A stretch of DNA of 64,000 bases from Trema orientale (GCA_002914845.1 JXTC01000035.1:1408901-1472900), one strand, 5' to 3'; shown: positions 1 to 17,060, numbered from the stretch's first letter. Notes: a model not told the origin generated them from the sequence alone. Program-made: numbers and translations.

Positions 1-937
1 TATATATGTATGAAATAAAAAATAAAAAGAAGTGGGAAATTTCCACTTTGCTTCCGCGTTTAACTTTTATTCCACGAAAGGAACCCCACCCACTACTTAA
101 TTGGGTCCCACCATCCCCGAAATATAAAAAAGTCAACACGATTCCTCTCTCTCTTGTCTATAGAACAGTCCAATTAAATCTGAACCGCATATTTATCATC
201 ACAACCAACAATACCCATGATTGACAGTCAAGATTAAACCAATTTGGGGAAAGAACAGAAAGGATCTCACCACCTGCTTTACACGCTAACATATCCCTTT
301 TCGGCGTTGGAGTCCAGACGAAGCCGTTAGGCATATAAACAAGGTCCTTGATAGCAACAGGTCCTCCTCAATTTTCCCTTTTACTATGTGCCCCTCACTT
401 TCTAGCTATTTGCTATTGCGTCCCTTTGCATTTTGCAATCTAACCTCTACATAACGAAATAAATGATAAGACCTATTCACCACAACCACTTCATGATCCA
501 ATAATTACTTTGCTTGTTTGACATTATATTATATATTCTCTCTTATTTATATATATGAAGAACTAAAAAAGTCAACATTTGCAGAAAACAGGGTAACACT
601 AACATGTTTCGTTGTAATGCTTGTTATGTACTACACATAAGAATAGATTTTATAAATTAAAAAAAAAAAATACCGAGTCTGCAGTTGTTTATATCTGGGT
701 ATTTATCTATTTATATATGTCCAAAAAAAAATGCAAAAAGACCCAAAAGAATAAAAATTCCAAAATTTGCCTAAAAACACTAATTTTATGCTGTTCCCCA
801 AAGTTGTGGATAATCAAAGCCAACAAATAAACAAACATTAACAGTTAAATAGGCAATGATATGTTACATGGTTTAAAACAGCTGCCAAAAGCATATACTC
901 ATTTCTCACTTGGTTGTGTATAGAAAGCCTCAAAGTC
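1..937. other. Intergenic / PRORS1 3' flank
   Basis: No convincing gene is seen. The stretch is AT-rich with short open frames that lack recognisable domains. The part nearest position 937 is expected to hold the 3' UTR of the minus-strand prolyl-tRNA synthetase gene. A less AT-rich patch around 240-400 could be an exon or UTR of a gene to the left, but I cannot identify it. Confidence 0.5.
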
Positions 938-5202
<4,265 letters not shown>

Positions 5203-6289
5203 TCAATTCGGGGGAAAACAATGTTTCGATAAGTCGGGTGTCTCCATCAACTTGAAATTGATGTGCTCGTAGTCCTTCCCAAGGTCCTTCCAGAGGGTAT
5301 TGTAATTTGGTGATTTAGGAGTCTTGCAAGGTGGAGATTTCAGCTTTTGTTTCCAGAGGTTTTCATCTTCAATTAGATGCTCAGACATCTCTTCCAGTTC
5401 CAGCTGATGCAGAGGATTCTCAGGCTGAAAAGAGAGGTAAAAAAGACCGACGGCATTTGGCATTTGTTTGGTAAGAAAGAAAGAAAGAAAGAAAGAACAG
5501 AAAAAGTAGCTGGGGGAATGAAAACTCACCTTCATCTTACTTGACTTGGAAAAAGCCCAAGGAGATTCAAACTGTTTAGAAGAAACTAGAGAAGACACAA
5601 GCAGATCAGTTAACAGAAAAAGTCACAAATGAAAGATAATGCAAGAAATTTATTTAAACTTTATTTACCATTATCTAGTCCAACGGTGACCAGGAACTGA
5701 TCCATGTCCATAGGCTTAGACTGTGCTTTAATGCATTTTCTGTGGTCATGAAGAAATTGCTCCTCTGCAATACTATTGGGAAAGGAATGATCTTCAACTA
5801 TGGTTAGTTTCATGTTTTGCTTGTTCTTTGGAGCCTCAAGATGAAGATGTGGCTTCCCAGAGTTTGAAATGTCAGCAAGCGCTTTCCTGCTACGAGTCTG
5901 TACTTTGTCTGATGTGTTAGTAATTCTCTTTCTACTCTTCTCTTCATGAGCCACTTCTTTAGAAGAAGCAAAGTTCTTCGAGTTCTGCTTTTTAGATGCC
6001 TGTGCTGTTTGTGGAGCAATGTTGACAGAATTTGATATTTCACCAAGCGGCTTCCTTCCGCCAAGACCTCCGCCTCCTCCTCCTTTCTTCTGCGCTTTAA
6101 TTGCATTTGTTTTGCCCCCAGCAGAAGCTCCTGCAATAGTAAATATTTCCACTGTAAGGTTTTCACAATAGATAACTGAAATGATCAATAGAGTAACTAA
6201 ACAAACTGTAAGTACTGACTAATTTTAGTACCACTATATTGAACATTGAAGTTCTGATCTTGGAACAGGAGACCCAATTGGGATGCCAT
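5203..6289 (-). CDS. PATRONUS-like plant securin (4 coding exons)
   Basis: Recognised as a homologue of Arabidopsis PATRONUS1 and rice RSS1, which protect sister-chromatid cohesion by restraining separase until the APC/C degrades them. Coding exons: 6232-6289, 5669-6130, 5530-5585 and 5203-5424, giving 798 nt or 265 residues, longer than PANS1. GT..AG borders and phases agree. Visible features are two RxxL destruction-box-like sites in similar context, RKPLGEISN and RKALADISN; a conserved HDHRKCIKAQ stretch; basic low-complexity linkers with a Gly run; and Ser-Pro sites (FESPW, LKSPP, PKSPN). The N-terminus has QDQN where PANS1 has a DEN box. A likely 5' UTR exon begins at 6898 (donor GT at 6896-6897) with another UTR segment ending near 6325, so the chosen ATG at 6289 is the first in the spliced leader as I model it. 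One intron contains a GAAA microsatellite (about 5470-5496). Family call is firm; the exact start is less so. Confidence 0.85.
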
Positions 6290-6897
6290 ATTTCGCCTTT
6301 CGTAGGGAAAATTGAACTCTGTACTCTGCAAACAAACTAGTAAGTAACCTAAAGCATTAAGAAAAAGTATCATCAGCCGAGAGCCGAGAGAAAACAAATA
6401 CATCCTTCTTATCACCAAGTTAGATTCAAAATGTGCCCTTTTGTTTCTCTCATCAAAATGTCCCACAAAAAAAAAAAAAAAAATTACTTCTCTGTTATAA
6501 CAAGATACTTGAATAGTGGATCAATTGACAAATGCATATATAAATAATGCTTTACTGACATGAATCTGGATTTTCAACACATAACCCTAAAAAGTATCGC
6601 ATCAAGAACACTAATTTTGGTCAAACAAAACCCAAATGAAAAAACTTTACAAAATCAAAACCCTAACTCCTACCTAATTCTTGCCGACTTCAGAAAATGT
6701 GTAAAAAAAAATTCACGCTGGCCCTAATCAAGAGGGGATAACTTCCTACATTTCTCGCACCCTAAAGTATGGCCATCCGCAATTTCCAAATTTCAAAAAT
6801 CTGAAATTTTCTCTCGCATTTTCTCACCAACCAAACAGGGCTATAATAATTGAAACAGGTAAATAAATAAAATCTATTGAGGAATGAGAAAACTTAC

Positions 6898-6985
6898 GAA
6901 TGGGTCTCTTGAAAAACGATCTTGAAGCTTTGGAATGTGATTCTCTCGTTCGTTCGTTCTTGGCGATTGATTACTTTTAATTTTT
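6898..6985 (-). other. Probable 5' UTR exon of the securin gene
   Basis: On the minus strand the sequence up to 6898 is followed by GTAAGTTT, a strong donor. The next acceptor-like TTTGCAG lies at 6326-6332, which would bring in the leader upstream of the ATG at 6289. The transcription start is not visible, so the right edge is approximate. Confidence 0.5.
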
Positions 6986-7020
6986 CTTAACGCAGTTTTC
7001 TGGCTAATTTGGATTTTTTG

Positions 7021-7205
7021 AGCCCATATAAAGGGCCACTGGGTTCTAACGGTAACTTTCTGTGCTTTTACGTTAATAGTCCTTCTTTCAACCCATAATT
7101 ACCAAAATAACATATTCGCTTTATACCCTTGGATTGACGCGAATGATCTCTAACCAACTTTTAGACTCATATTGGGCCCTTCAATGGCCCATGGGTCGGG
7201 CCCTT
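7021..7205. promoter_or_regulatory. Securin promoter: MSA-like element and site II motifs
   Basis: At 7045-7055 there is TCTAACGGTAA, matching the mitosis-specific activator consensus YCYAACGGYYA at 10 of 11 positions. R1R2R3-MYB factors use this element for G2/M expression. TGGGCY motifs lie at 7021-7026 (reverse), 7173-7178 and 7186-7191 (reverse), with a further GGGCCC near 7198. This suits a cell-cycle gene reading left from about 6.98 kb. The motifs are seen; the regulation is inferred. Confidence 0.55.
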
Positions 7206-10200
7206 GTCCAAATTATTGGAGGTAATCTACTGTTTCACCATAGCTCCCAATGAAGTAAAAATGATATGATTTTTGCATTTTTTTTTTTTTCTGGACACGA
7301 ATATTTTGAGTTAAATCATCACAAATCATTCAACGGATATTAATCTCATAATAATTTGATTGTTTAACATGCACTCTAGCATGATAATGTGATAATTTGT
7401 AGTGTATACGACTACTAATACAGATCTCTATAATTTACGCTTAAAAAAATAAAAAATAAAAAACATTAGAAAATTCGATATAAAAATACGTATACACTTC
7501 AAATTGGTAAAATAAACTATAAATGTATAATAGGATTAATTTTGAAAAATATGTGTATTAAAATATGCTAACAAAAAGTGTATTTTTCTAGCAAAAAAAT
7601 AAAATGTTAAATTTTCCACAAGTGGTCATTCATATATTTGATGTAATATTTATTGAAAATTGATCAAATGTTAAAAAAATTCAAAACAAAATCAATATTA
7701 CATGATAAATAATAAGAAAAAGATTTATTGGGATAAAAATTGATTGAATTTGAATAACAAATAGACTTTTACATAAAGAAAATAAAATGCGTGAGAAATA
7801 ATCTACATGGCTAAAAAATACATACGTGTATAATACATCTTCAATATTGAAAAGTACGAGCATTTTTAAGTACGTTTGACAAAACTATGTTATTTGGCTA
7901 TATAATTCAAAAATACATATGTACATGTATAATACAAGTATACGTATTCTATGCATAGGGGAAAAAAAAAACTTTATATTTATTTGTTATCCGGATATAT
8001 TTGATAGAAATTCATATTCTGTCTTATTCCATCATCTTAAAAAAAAATATTAAAAAGAAGAAATAATGATATAATCTAATATTTAATATTATTTTTCATA
8101 AATAGAAATTGGATATTACCTGTTTTTTAAAAGTTTTAAAATGACACCAAGCTTAGGTTTCTCATTGTGTGATTAGTCAATTAGATAAAACCAAAAGTAC
8201 ACCTGAAATATTGTTTCATTTAATATATTTTTTTCATAAATAGAAATTGGACATTACCTATTTTTTAAAGTTATCAAATGACATCTAGCTTAGGTTTCTC
8301 ATTGTGTGATTAGTCATTTAAATAAAACTCACAGTACGCAAGAAATCTTGTTATTCTAATTTGTATAATTGGACTATCCCGGAAGGCATATCTAACAAGT
8401 AGTCCAAGCATTAAAATAAAAAAATTGACTACTTGTTATATTGAGAACCTAATACTCTTCCAAAAAAAAATCTGGAAGGTGTTGGACTAGGACTTCTAGA
8501 AAGCATTAGCAATCTAAATGCATAGTCTTATATTACAGATTTTTCTTTTTTTTTTCCTTTTTTTTTCATACGGATAGATGTTTTAAACATAAAATGACTA
8601 CAACTCGTGAACAAATAATATCACGAGAATATAAATAAATCTCTTTAACTCCGCCTTAAATACGTGGACAGGCAACAACACGTACAAATAATTGAATAAA
8701 TCTCTCTTACTCCACCTTAAGCAACTAAGAATTAGTTTAAATAAAGCTAAGTGCCACTCAAAATAGTTATATAGTCCACCAACTTGTAGTTGCTTTTCCT
8801 AAAATATTGATGTGTTGCAACTTGCAATGCAAGCCACTTGGCCACATCACACACATCTAAAACGTAGGGGGAAAAAAAAAATCCAAAAACAATAGAAGAA
8901 AAAGAAAAAAAAAATTGGGTGAAAAGAGAAAAAAGTTTTGATCACAAGGATGGGAATTTTTTAAATTCAACACAAATTGTTTGGTAGAGAGTGAATAGAA
9001 GTACTATAGGACGATAGGTTGTGGTGCCTAGTATAATGTAGCTTTCTTTAAGTAGCTGAACAAATCTTTACCCATGTTTTCGTGCATGGAGTGCGATTAT
9101 AGGACAGAGTAAAAATACAGCCAAAATATTGGTGGTTTACACCAAACTCCACATACTCATACTTATGGCCCGTAGAAATAATGGTTACTACGATATTTTG
9201 AGTTATTTTTTTAATTTCATGACATTGAATTTCTATTGATTTTTTTTATTATTATTTACATCAAAATCACAAAACTCATGCAGATTTTTTCCCTGCCCTG
9301 TTCGCGTTTATATATATATCTATTGTGAACTTACCATTTTTATATATATTTGCTTCTTAGTTGATTTATTATTCAACTAGGAAGACTTAGCCACCACCTT
9401 GTCCATGTGAAGGATCAACCCCAATTACTTGACTTCCGACTTGAGTTTTCTTCTTCATTTTTTTTTTTTTTAAAGTTCCAAATCAGACTAAAATTCTGTT
9501 TACGTATATATTGAACATCATTTCATAAACAATCGGAATGTTGCATCATTAATGTGAAAATGGACAAAAATAGGACTATTTCGGAGCAAAATAATTTTGT
9601 TTCATGACTATTTTTTATAGCAGCTTTTTTTTTTTCTATTTTTTATGACTATTATATGATTAGTGTGGTAATAATTATTCTTACGGAGAGTCATAATAAA
9701 TATAATCACAAAAAGTCATTTTAGAAAAAGAAGAATCATATTTCCTTCCATTTTTTTCATCACCAATGCCATGGCAAAAATGCAAATGTAGTTAACAAAG
9801 TAATAATTAGAGGTTTTTTATAACTACAAAGGCGAAATAGAAGGTTTTGACTTCACAAGTCACTACAATGTAGATACCCTTTTGGCCTTTTGCTGACATA
9901 GTTTCTTGCCTTTGCTTTTTCGAGAGGAATAATTGTGATTTGTGATAAATCTCTTCAACCCATCAAATCCAACAATCTTTTATAATCATTAGTGATTCGT
10001 TCTTTCTTTCTCTTCTTATTTTTCATTCTAATTTTCTTATTGGTACATCATTTATAATTGCTCCATTTTGATTACCACATTAAATAGGGCAATCTAATTC
10101 ACTCACCCACACTCACTCGCATCCATTATTTTGCAGCACTTCCCAAAAATATCATATTCATTTCATTTTTATTTTTTGCATGAAGTATATCATTTCTGTT

Positions 10201-10526
10201 ATTTTTTTCTGTTATTTCTATTTGTTTCACCTCATTGTCCCTTTAGGCTTTAGGTCACCCAACAATAAGTGTTTACTACTGCCCCTCGTGATGCGAAACG
10301 CTCTAACAGTGCATGTATTATTGTGCATTTATGTTTCATCTCCGGAGATGCATATTGCGCAGTTGCTCATCTATTTGTCTCCCACTCTCTCTTTATATAC
10401 ACATCAATGTTTAATTAAAGATTGACATGTTATGCCTATGACTTATATAGTGCCACAATTTGCAACCAAGAGTTTCATGTGTCCTTTTTCTTTTTATTAT
10501 TTCTTTTCTTTTCTTTTTCTTTTTTT
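7206..10526. other. Long AT-rich intergenic stretch
   Basis: No gene is seen. Open frames are short and A/T-driven. The only clear structure is a 138-bp tandem duplication listed separately. Many A and T homopolymers occur. Confidence 0.6.
8083..8358. repeat. 138-bp tandem duplication
   Basis: Two adjacent diverged copies, roughly 8083-8220 and 8221-8358. Shared blocks include TTTTCATAAATAGAAATTGG (8093 and 8231) and CTTAGGTTTCTCATTGTGTG, each followed by a similar tail. Confidence 0.75.
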
Positions 10527-10645
10527 AGAGTGAGTAGTCACACGTTGAATTAACGTGGTAAATTGGTAATTATGTTGTCAAGAAATCATAGTTCAAATCC
10601 TCCATCTCTTTATCTCAAAGGAACCTAAAAAAAAAAAGAAAAAAA
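10527..10645 (+). mobile_element. Possible tRNA-derived SINE
   Basis: A tRNA-like head has a box-A-like TGGTAAATTGGTAA at about 10556 and a box-B-like GTTCAAATCC at 10591-10600. An A-rich tail starts at about 10627. I could not fix target duplications, so this is a tentative call. Confidence 0.35.
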
Positions 10646-10776
10646 AAATCAGAAAGGGCTTTGCAACTTGCAAGGATTTTGGAGGAAAAGAATGTGCAAA
10701 TAAATAAAAGTTAGGGTTTCAGCCAAAATAACTTTTTGTAATAATCTCACTTTTTTATACAATATATATATATATA

Positions 10777-11145
10777 TGTTAAGCAAGCTCAATCAGATTC
10801 TAGCATCGTCAGCTCCAGCACAGTAGACTCTAGCTCCAAATAAGCTGACTTAGACTTCAGCACAGTCAGCTCCAGCACAGCAGACTCCAACTCAGTCTCA
10901 ACGGTTTGCTCAACAAGGGAACTTTTCAGAAGCTGCTCTAGTAAAATTAGTTAGAGGATTAGCTGAGTTGTATTTGTAACAAATTGTAGTTGTTGTAACC
11001 TTCTGAGATTAGAGGATTGGCTTTAGCTACTCTGTTAATTTAAATATGAAGATCTTATTCCTCAAAGGGATTAACTCTGAGAACTGAATCATTTTATCTA
11101 TTCTTCTTCTATTAGCTAGTTTACTCTCTTAGTTCAAAATCTTCA
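10777..11145 (+). repeat. 5' LTR of the Copia element
   Basis: Starts TGTTAAGCAAGC and ends CTTCA, about 369 bp, and is repeated at 16575-16939. It is directly followed by the primer-binding site. Confidence 0.9.
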
Positions 11146-11147
11146 TT

Positions 11148-11159
11148 TGGTATTAGAGC
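11148..11159 (+). other. Primer-binding site (initiator Met tRNA)
   Basis: TGGTATTAGAGC differs by one base from TGGTATCAGAGC, the usual plant Copia site complementary to the 3' end of initiator tRNA-Met. It sits two bases after the 5' LTR. Confidence 0.8.
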
Positions 11160-14149
11160 TTGACAAAACCAACTACTCTGTTTGGTGCTTACAAGTTCTT
11201 CCCACTCTCTGTGGTCACAATCTCCCTGGCTATGTTTTGGTACCGAACCATGTCCTCCAGAGTTCATATCATCCACAGCTCCTGATGGCTCTATATCTCA
11301 GGTCACTAATCCCCAATTTTAGCAATGGCATCGTGAGGATCAACTTCTCCTCAGCTGGCTTCTTTCCTCGATTTCTTCATCAATCTTGAGCCAAGTGGTT
11401 TGTTGTCAGACCTGCTATGAGGTCTAGAGTCTTCTGGAACTTTTATTTGCTTCATGCTCTCGAGCTCGCCTAATGCAACTCAAAGTTCAACTCCAGACTG
11501 CCAAGAAAGGATCTTTGTCTATGGCTGATTACTTTGCCAAGATGGAAAGCATCAGTGATTCTCTTGCTCTTGCTGGACACTCTATTGAACCTGATGATCT
11601 AGCTATGTGCATCCTTACTGGTTTACCATCAGACTATGATGCCGTGGTTATAGCGATTTTCAGTTGCGATGGTGAAATGTCTCTCCATGAAGTTCAATCG
11701 CTTCTTCTCAGTCAAGAAGTTTGCATAGAGTAGAATACTCGTTCTATTGATCTTCGAAATGCATATGTCAATTTTGCATCTGGATCTCATGGTTGTGGAG
11801 GCCGATCTGGCCGTGGCAACTCGCACAATCAAGGCAGAGGTCATGGTCAAAGCTCTACTGGAGGTCGATCTGGCTCTCGTCCTACCTGCCAAATCTGCGG
11901 CAAACAAGGACAAGTTACTCTGGCATGCTGGTATCGCATGGATGAGTCCTACCAGCCATAGGCTACTTCAAACCAGTCCAACAAGGCAGCAGCATTTATG
12001 GCTACACCTGAAACAGTTGCTGACCTGAATTGGTATGCAGATACTGGAGCTACCAACCATGTTACCGCCAATCTTGATAATCTGGCCACTGGTGTTGAAT
12101 ACAATGGTCAGGAGCGGTTGATGGTGGGAAATGGTAAGACTCTTTACATCACTCACATTAGTTCTAATCAGTTAATGGCTCCGTCTATGAACAAATCTTT
12201 GAAACTTTACAACATTCTTCGTGTCCCAACAATTAAGAAAAGTTTGATTAGTATTTCAAGACTTACTTCTGAGAATAATATTTATGTGGAATTTCATTCA
12301 AAATTTTTGTGTTGTGAAAGATAAAACAACAGGGATGGAGTTGCTCAAAGGGACTATTAAAAATGGTCTTTATCTCCTTGCTAAAACACCAGCTGCAACT
12401 GCTAATATTAATAAATGTAGTCAATTCTTGTCATATTCTATTGACTGTTGTGAGATGTCCTCATATTCAGATAGTTTGTCTTGTTCCTCTAATAGTTGTT
12501 TTAATAAAAATGGTTCAAGGATCTATGAACCGATGTGTAATTCAGTTTATGTTTCTTCTCCTTATGCTACAAGTACTTTGTGGCATAGGCGTTTAGGTCA
12601 TCCATGTGCTAGGACTTTATCTACTATACTTAAGACTTGTAATGTTTCAAATTCTAATAATAAAAGCATTCACTTCTGTACAGCTTGTCAATATGGCAAG
12701 AGTCATATTTTACCCTTTTCACACTCATCAACAAAGACTAGTCAACCTCTTGAATTGATCCATACTGACATATGGGGTCCTGCACCACTTGCTTCTACTG
12801 ATGGCTATCGTTATTATATTCATTTTATGGCTGATTTTAGTCGTCACACTTGGATTTTTCCTATGCATCACAAATCTGAAGCACTTAGTATTTTTAGATC
12901 TTTTCAACTCAATGTAGAAAAACTACTTGGTAAACTAAGAGTTTTCAAAGTGACTAAGGGGGAGAGTATAAACCGTTTGTTCCATTTTTACAACAGCAGG
13001 GTATACAAGTTAGACACTATTATCCACACATTCATCAACAAAATGGAAAAGCAGAAAGAAAACATAGGCTCATTATAGAAACTAGGCTTAACATTACTTG
13101 CATAAGCCTTAATGCCTTTGAATTTTTGGTCGGAAAGTTGTGAAACAGCTACTTATCTTATTAATAGACTTCCTACTCCTGTTTTAAATCATAAAAATCC
13201 TGTCCAAGTTTTATTTGGCACTAAACCAGATTATAACTTTCTTAAAATTTTTGGTAGTGCATGTTTTCCGCATCTTTGACCCTACAATACAAATAAGCTT
13301 CAGTTTAGATCTTCCAAGTGTCTATTTTTGGGTCATAGTCTTGAGCATAAGAGCTATAAATGCTTACACTTATCGGGCAAGATATACATTTCTCGCAATG
13401 TTGTGTTTAATGAACTTGACTTTCCATACCAGGAGCTATTTCACAAAGTATCTCTGTCTACTCCCACAAGTGAAGACTCTACTTATACTACTACTTTCAC
13501 TTTGCCTTCTTCTTCATCAGTGTTACCTCGGGTCCCTTGTCCTGTTACTATTGCTCCTGCTACTGTTGAAACATTTTCTCTATCACCAGTTCCTGTTGCT
13601 ACTGCTATTCACTCTCCAACAGTTGTTTCCACCAGTCCTCTTGCTGTTCGTATTGGTTCTGTCACATATCCTGCTGTTGACTCTACTGGTTCAGCTCCCA
13701 CTGCCTCAATGGTTGCTGCTCTTACTACTTCAGTTCATCCTATGGTCACACGATCCAAACATGGTATTTACAAACTAAAAGTTTATCTTGCTCCCAAATA
13801 CCTTTTGAGTGTTTCTACAAGTCTATTGGAACCTACTACTGTCTCTTAAGCTCTTCAACATGATTCTTGGAAGGCTGCCATGCAAGCTGAATATCAAGCC
13901 TTATTACAAAATCACACTTGGGACTTAGTTCTAGCTTCTCCAACTTTTAATGTTGTTGGTAACAAGTGGGTGTTCAAGGTCAAGTTCAATGCTGATGGAT
14001 CTGTTGACAGATATAAAACATGATTGGTAGCTAAAGGTTTTCATCAAAACCCTGGTATTGACTACTCTGAAACTTTTAGTCCTGTTATAAAACCACCAAC
14101 TATTCGAACAATACTCAGATTAGCTGTCACTTGGGGTTGGGATGTTAAG

Positions 14150-14150
14150 N
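14150..14150. other. Single N at a repeat junction
   Basis: Immediately right of the N, the sequence restarts at a point equivalent to 12813 of the same Copia element, and about 1.2-1.3 kb of integrase/RT-region sequence is read a second time with scattered differences. This looks like a contig junction rather than native structure. Confidence 0.8.
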
Positions 14151-16562
14151 TTATTATATTCATTTTATGGCTGATTTTAGTCGTCACACTTGGATTTTTC
14201 CTATGCATCACAAATCTGAAGCACTTAGTATTTTTAGATCTTTTCTATTCAATGTAGAAAAACTACTTGGTAAACCAATTAAGAGTTTTCAAAGTGACTA
14301 GGGGGGAGAGTATAAACCGTTTGTTCCATTTTTACAACAGCAGGGTATATAAGTTAGACACTATTGTCCACACATTCATTAACAAAATGGAAAAGCAGAA
14401 AGAAAACATAGGCCCATTGTAGAACTAGGCTTAACATTACTTGCATAAGCCTCAATGCCTCTGAATTTTTGGTGGGAAAGTTGTGAAACAGCTACTTATC
14501 TTATTAAAGACTTCCTACTCCTGTTATTTTTGGGTCATAGTCTTGAGCATAAGGGCTATAAATGCTTACACCCATCGAGCAGGATATACACTTCTCGCAA
14601 TATTGTGTTTAATAAACTTGACTTTCCATACTAGGAGCTATTTCACAAAGTATCTATGTCTACTCCCACAAGTGATGACTCTACTTTTACTACTACTTTC
14701 ACTTTGCCTTCTTCTTCATCAGTGTTACCTTGGGTCCCTTGTCCTGTTACTATTGCTCCTGCTACTGTTGAAACATTTTCTCTATCACCAGTTCCCGTTG
14801 CTATTGCTATTCACTCTCCAACAGTTGTTTCCGCCAGTCCTCTTGCTGTTCGTATTGATTCTGTCACATATCCTGCTGTTGACTCTACTGGTTCAGCTCC
14901 CACCACCTTAATGGCTGCTGCTCTTACTACTTCAGTTCATCCTATGGTCACACAATCCAAACATGGTATTTATAAACTAAAAGTTTATCTTGCTCCCAAA
15001 TACCTTCTGAGTGTTTCTATAGGTCTATTGGAACCTACTACTGTCTCTTAAGCTCTTCAATATGATTCTTGGAAGGCTGCCATGCAAGCTGAATATCAAG
15101 CCTTATTACAAAATCACACTTGGGACTTAGTTCTAGCTTCTCCAACTTTTAATATTGTTGGTAACAAGTGGATGTTCAAGGTCAAGTTCAATGCTGATGG
15201 ATCTGTTGACAGATATAAAACATGATTGGTATCTAAAGGCTTTCATCAAAACCCTGGTATTGACTACTCTGAAACTTTTAGTCCTGTTATAAAACCACCA
15301 ACTATTCGAACAATACTCAGATTAGCTGTCACTTGGGGTTGGGATGTTAAGTAACTTGATGTCAACAATGTGTTTCTCAATAGTCCTCTTCAAGAGGATG
15401 TTTACATGACTCAACCAAAAAGATTTGTTGACTCTGTTCATCCTAACTATATTTGCAAATTAAAGAAAGCCTTATATGGTCTAAAATAAGCGCCTCATGC
15501 TTGGTTTGATCGTTTAAAACAAGCTCTTCTTAACTGGGGTTTTACAAGTTCCAAAGCTGATGTTTCACTATTTGTTTATAACTAGAACTCTGTTATCATT
15601 TATTTCCTTGCCTATGTCGATGATATTCTGGTCACTGGGAACAATTCCACAATGATTGACAAACTGATTTCTGATCTTAATGGCATGTTTGCTCTTAAAA
15701 TATTAGATTCTATTCATTATTTCCTGGGAATTGAGGCTTATAGAGATTCTACAGGTTTATATATGAGCCAATCCAAGTATATAGCAGATTTGCTTCTCCG
15801 CACGTAAATAGATTAAGCCAAACCTTATACCACTCCTGCACCACCAGGAAAGACTCTCTCCAAAACTGATAGAGATCCTATAAGTGATCCTACTCTTTAC
15901 AGAAATACTATAGGTGCACTTCAGTATCTAACTATTACCATGCCTGATATTTCTTATATTGTCAGCAAATTAAGTCAGTTTCTTTAGAGTCCAACCACCA
16001 GTCATTGGGAAGCATGCAAATGAGTCTTGCGGTATCTAAAGGTTACTATTACACATGGTCTCAGTCTGCAGCCTAGCAAAAGTTTATCTCTAACAAGGTT
16101 TGCCGATGCTAATTGGGCAAGTTGCCCTGATGACAGACGTTCCACAGGTGCATATTGCATCTTTCTTGGTAAATGCCTTGTGTCTTGGAGTTCTAAGAAA
16201 TAATCTGTGGTAGCACGGTCTAGTATAGAATCCGAATATCGAGCTCTAGCTCATACTGCTGCAGAATTAAGTTCACTCACAGCATTGCTGATAGAACTGG
16301 GAGTTAAAACTGTTCACTGTCCTATAATTTGGAGTGACAACTTAGGAGTTGCTTCACTGGCTGCTAATCTAGTTCATCATGCCAGAACTAAACATATAGA
16401 GATCGATCAACACTTTGTTAGAGACATGGTGTTACAGAAACAATTAGAAATTCGTTATGTTCCTACTCAAGATCAAATTGCAGACACACTAACTAAAGGA
16501 CTATCTGCTGCTCGCTTCTTGTCTATGAGAGCCAAACTCATGGTGATTCCTTCACCCTTTCG

Positions 16563-16574
16563 TTTGAGGGGAGA
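16563..16574 (+). other. Polypurine tract of the Copia element
   Basis: A mostly purine run (TTTGAGGGGAGA) lies directly before the TG of the 3' LTR, as expected for plus-strand priming. Confidence 0.75.
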
Positions 16575-16939
16575 TGTTAAGCAAGCTCAATCAGATTCCA
16601 GCATCATCAGCTCTAGCACAGTAGACTCTAGCTCCAAGCAAGCTGACTCAGACTTCAGCACAGCAGACTCCAGCTCAGTTTCAACGGTTTGCTCAACAAG
16701 GGAACTTTCCAGAAGCTGCTCCAGTAAAATTAGTTAGAGGATTAACTGAGTTGTATTTATAACAGAATGTAGTTGTTGTAACCTTCCGAGATTAGAGGAT
16801 TGGCTGTTAGAATATTTTAGCTACTCTGTTAATATAAATATGAAGGTCTTATTCCTCAGAGAGATTAACTCTGAGAACTGAATCATTTTATCCAATCTTC
16901 TTCTATTTGCTAGTTTACTCTCTTAGTTCAAAATCTTCA
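16575..16939 (+). repeat. 3' LTR of the Copia element
   Basis: About 365 bp, TG...CA, matching the 5' LTR at 10777-11145 with roughly 6 percent substitution by hand count plus two short length differences. Confidence 0.9.
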
Positions 16940-16959
16940 TTACTTATGTACAAGAAATA

Positions 16960-17055
16960 ATATTTAGGTGGTAGCATGCTTATTATGATTGGTAACCACA
17001 ATTGTCTCAAATGTTGAAGTCTAGAGTTCACTTCCTCCGCTCCCAAAATCCAAAA

Positions 17056-17060
<5 letters not shown>
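16960..17060 (+). mobile_element. Possible tRNA-derived SINE next to the 3' LTR
   Basis: A tRNA-like segment with GGTGGTAGCATGC at the head, a box-B-like AGAGTTCACTTCC at about 17022-17034, then an A-run and an (AT)n tract. No target duplication could be fixed, so the call is tentative. Confidence 0.3.

Larger units (their letters stand above)
10777..16939 (+). mobile_element. Ty1/Copia LTR retrotransposon, broken
   Basis: A fossil element of about 6.2 kb with two LTRs, a tRNA-iMet primer-binding site and a polypurine tract. Parts in Copia order: GAG-like region (about 11150-11990), aspartic protease with DTGA (about 12030), integrase with its zinc finger and core (about 12560-13100), reverse transcriptase with YVDD (about 15615) and RNase H (about 16090-16540). 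The GAG start and short LTRs suggest the Ale/Retrofit group, tentatively. It carries many breaks (well over ten) and is not functional. The two LTRs differ at about 20-25 of 350 aligned bases by hand count, which suggests insertion a few million years ago at usual plant rates. No matching target duplication is seen at its ends. Part of the interior is present twice around the N at 14150. Confidence 0.92.

Noticed and set aside
5810-6166. 118-residue second frame in the securin exon
   Set aside because: Overlaps the conserved PATRONUS frame in another phase and has no domain.
10761-10777. (AT)n as target duplication of the first Copia
   Set aside because: The bases after the 3' LTR do not match, so no duplication can be claimed.
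13215-14911. Leu-rich open frames of 140-190 residues
   Set aside because: They are out-of-frame readings of the Ser/Thr/Pro-rich Copia region, which gives Leu runs in the shifted frame.
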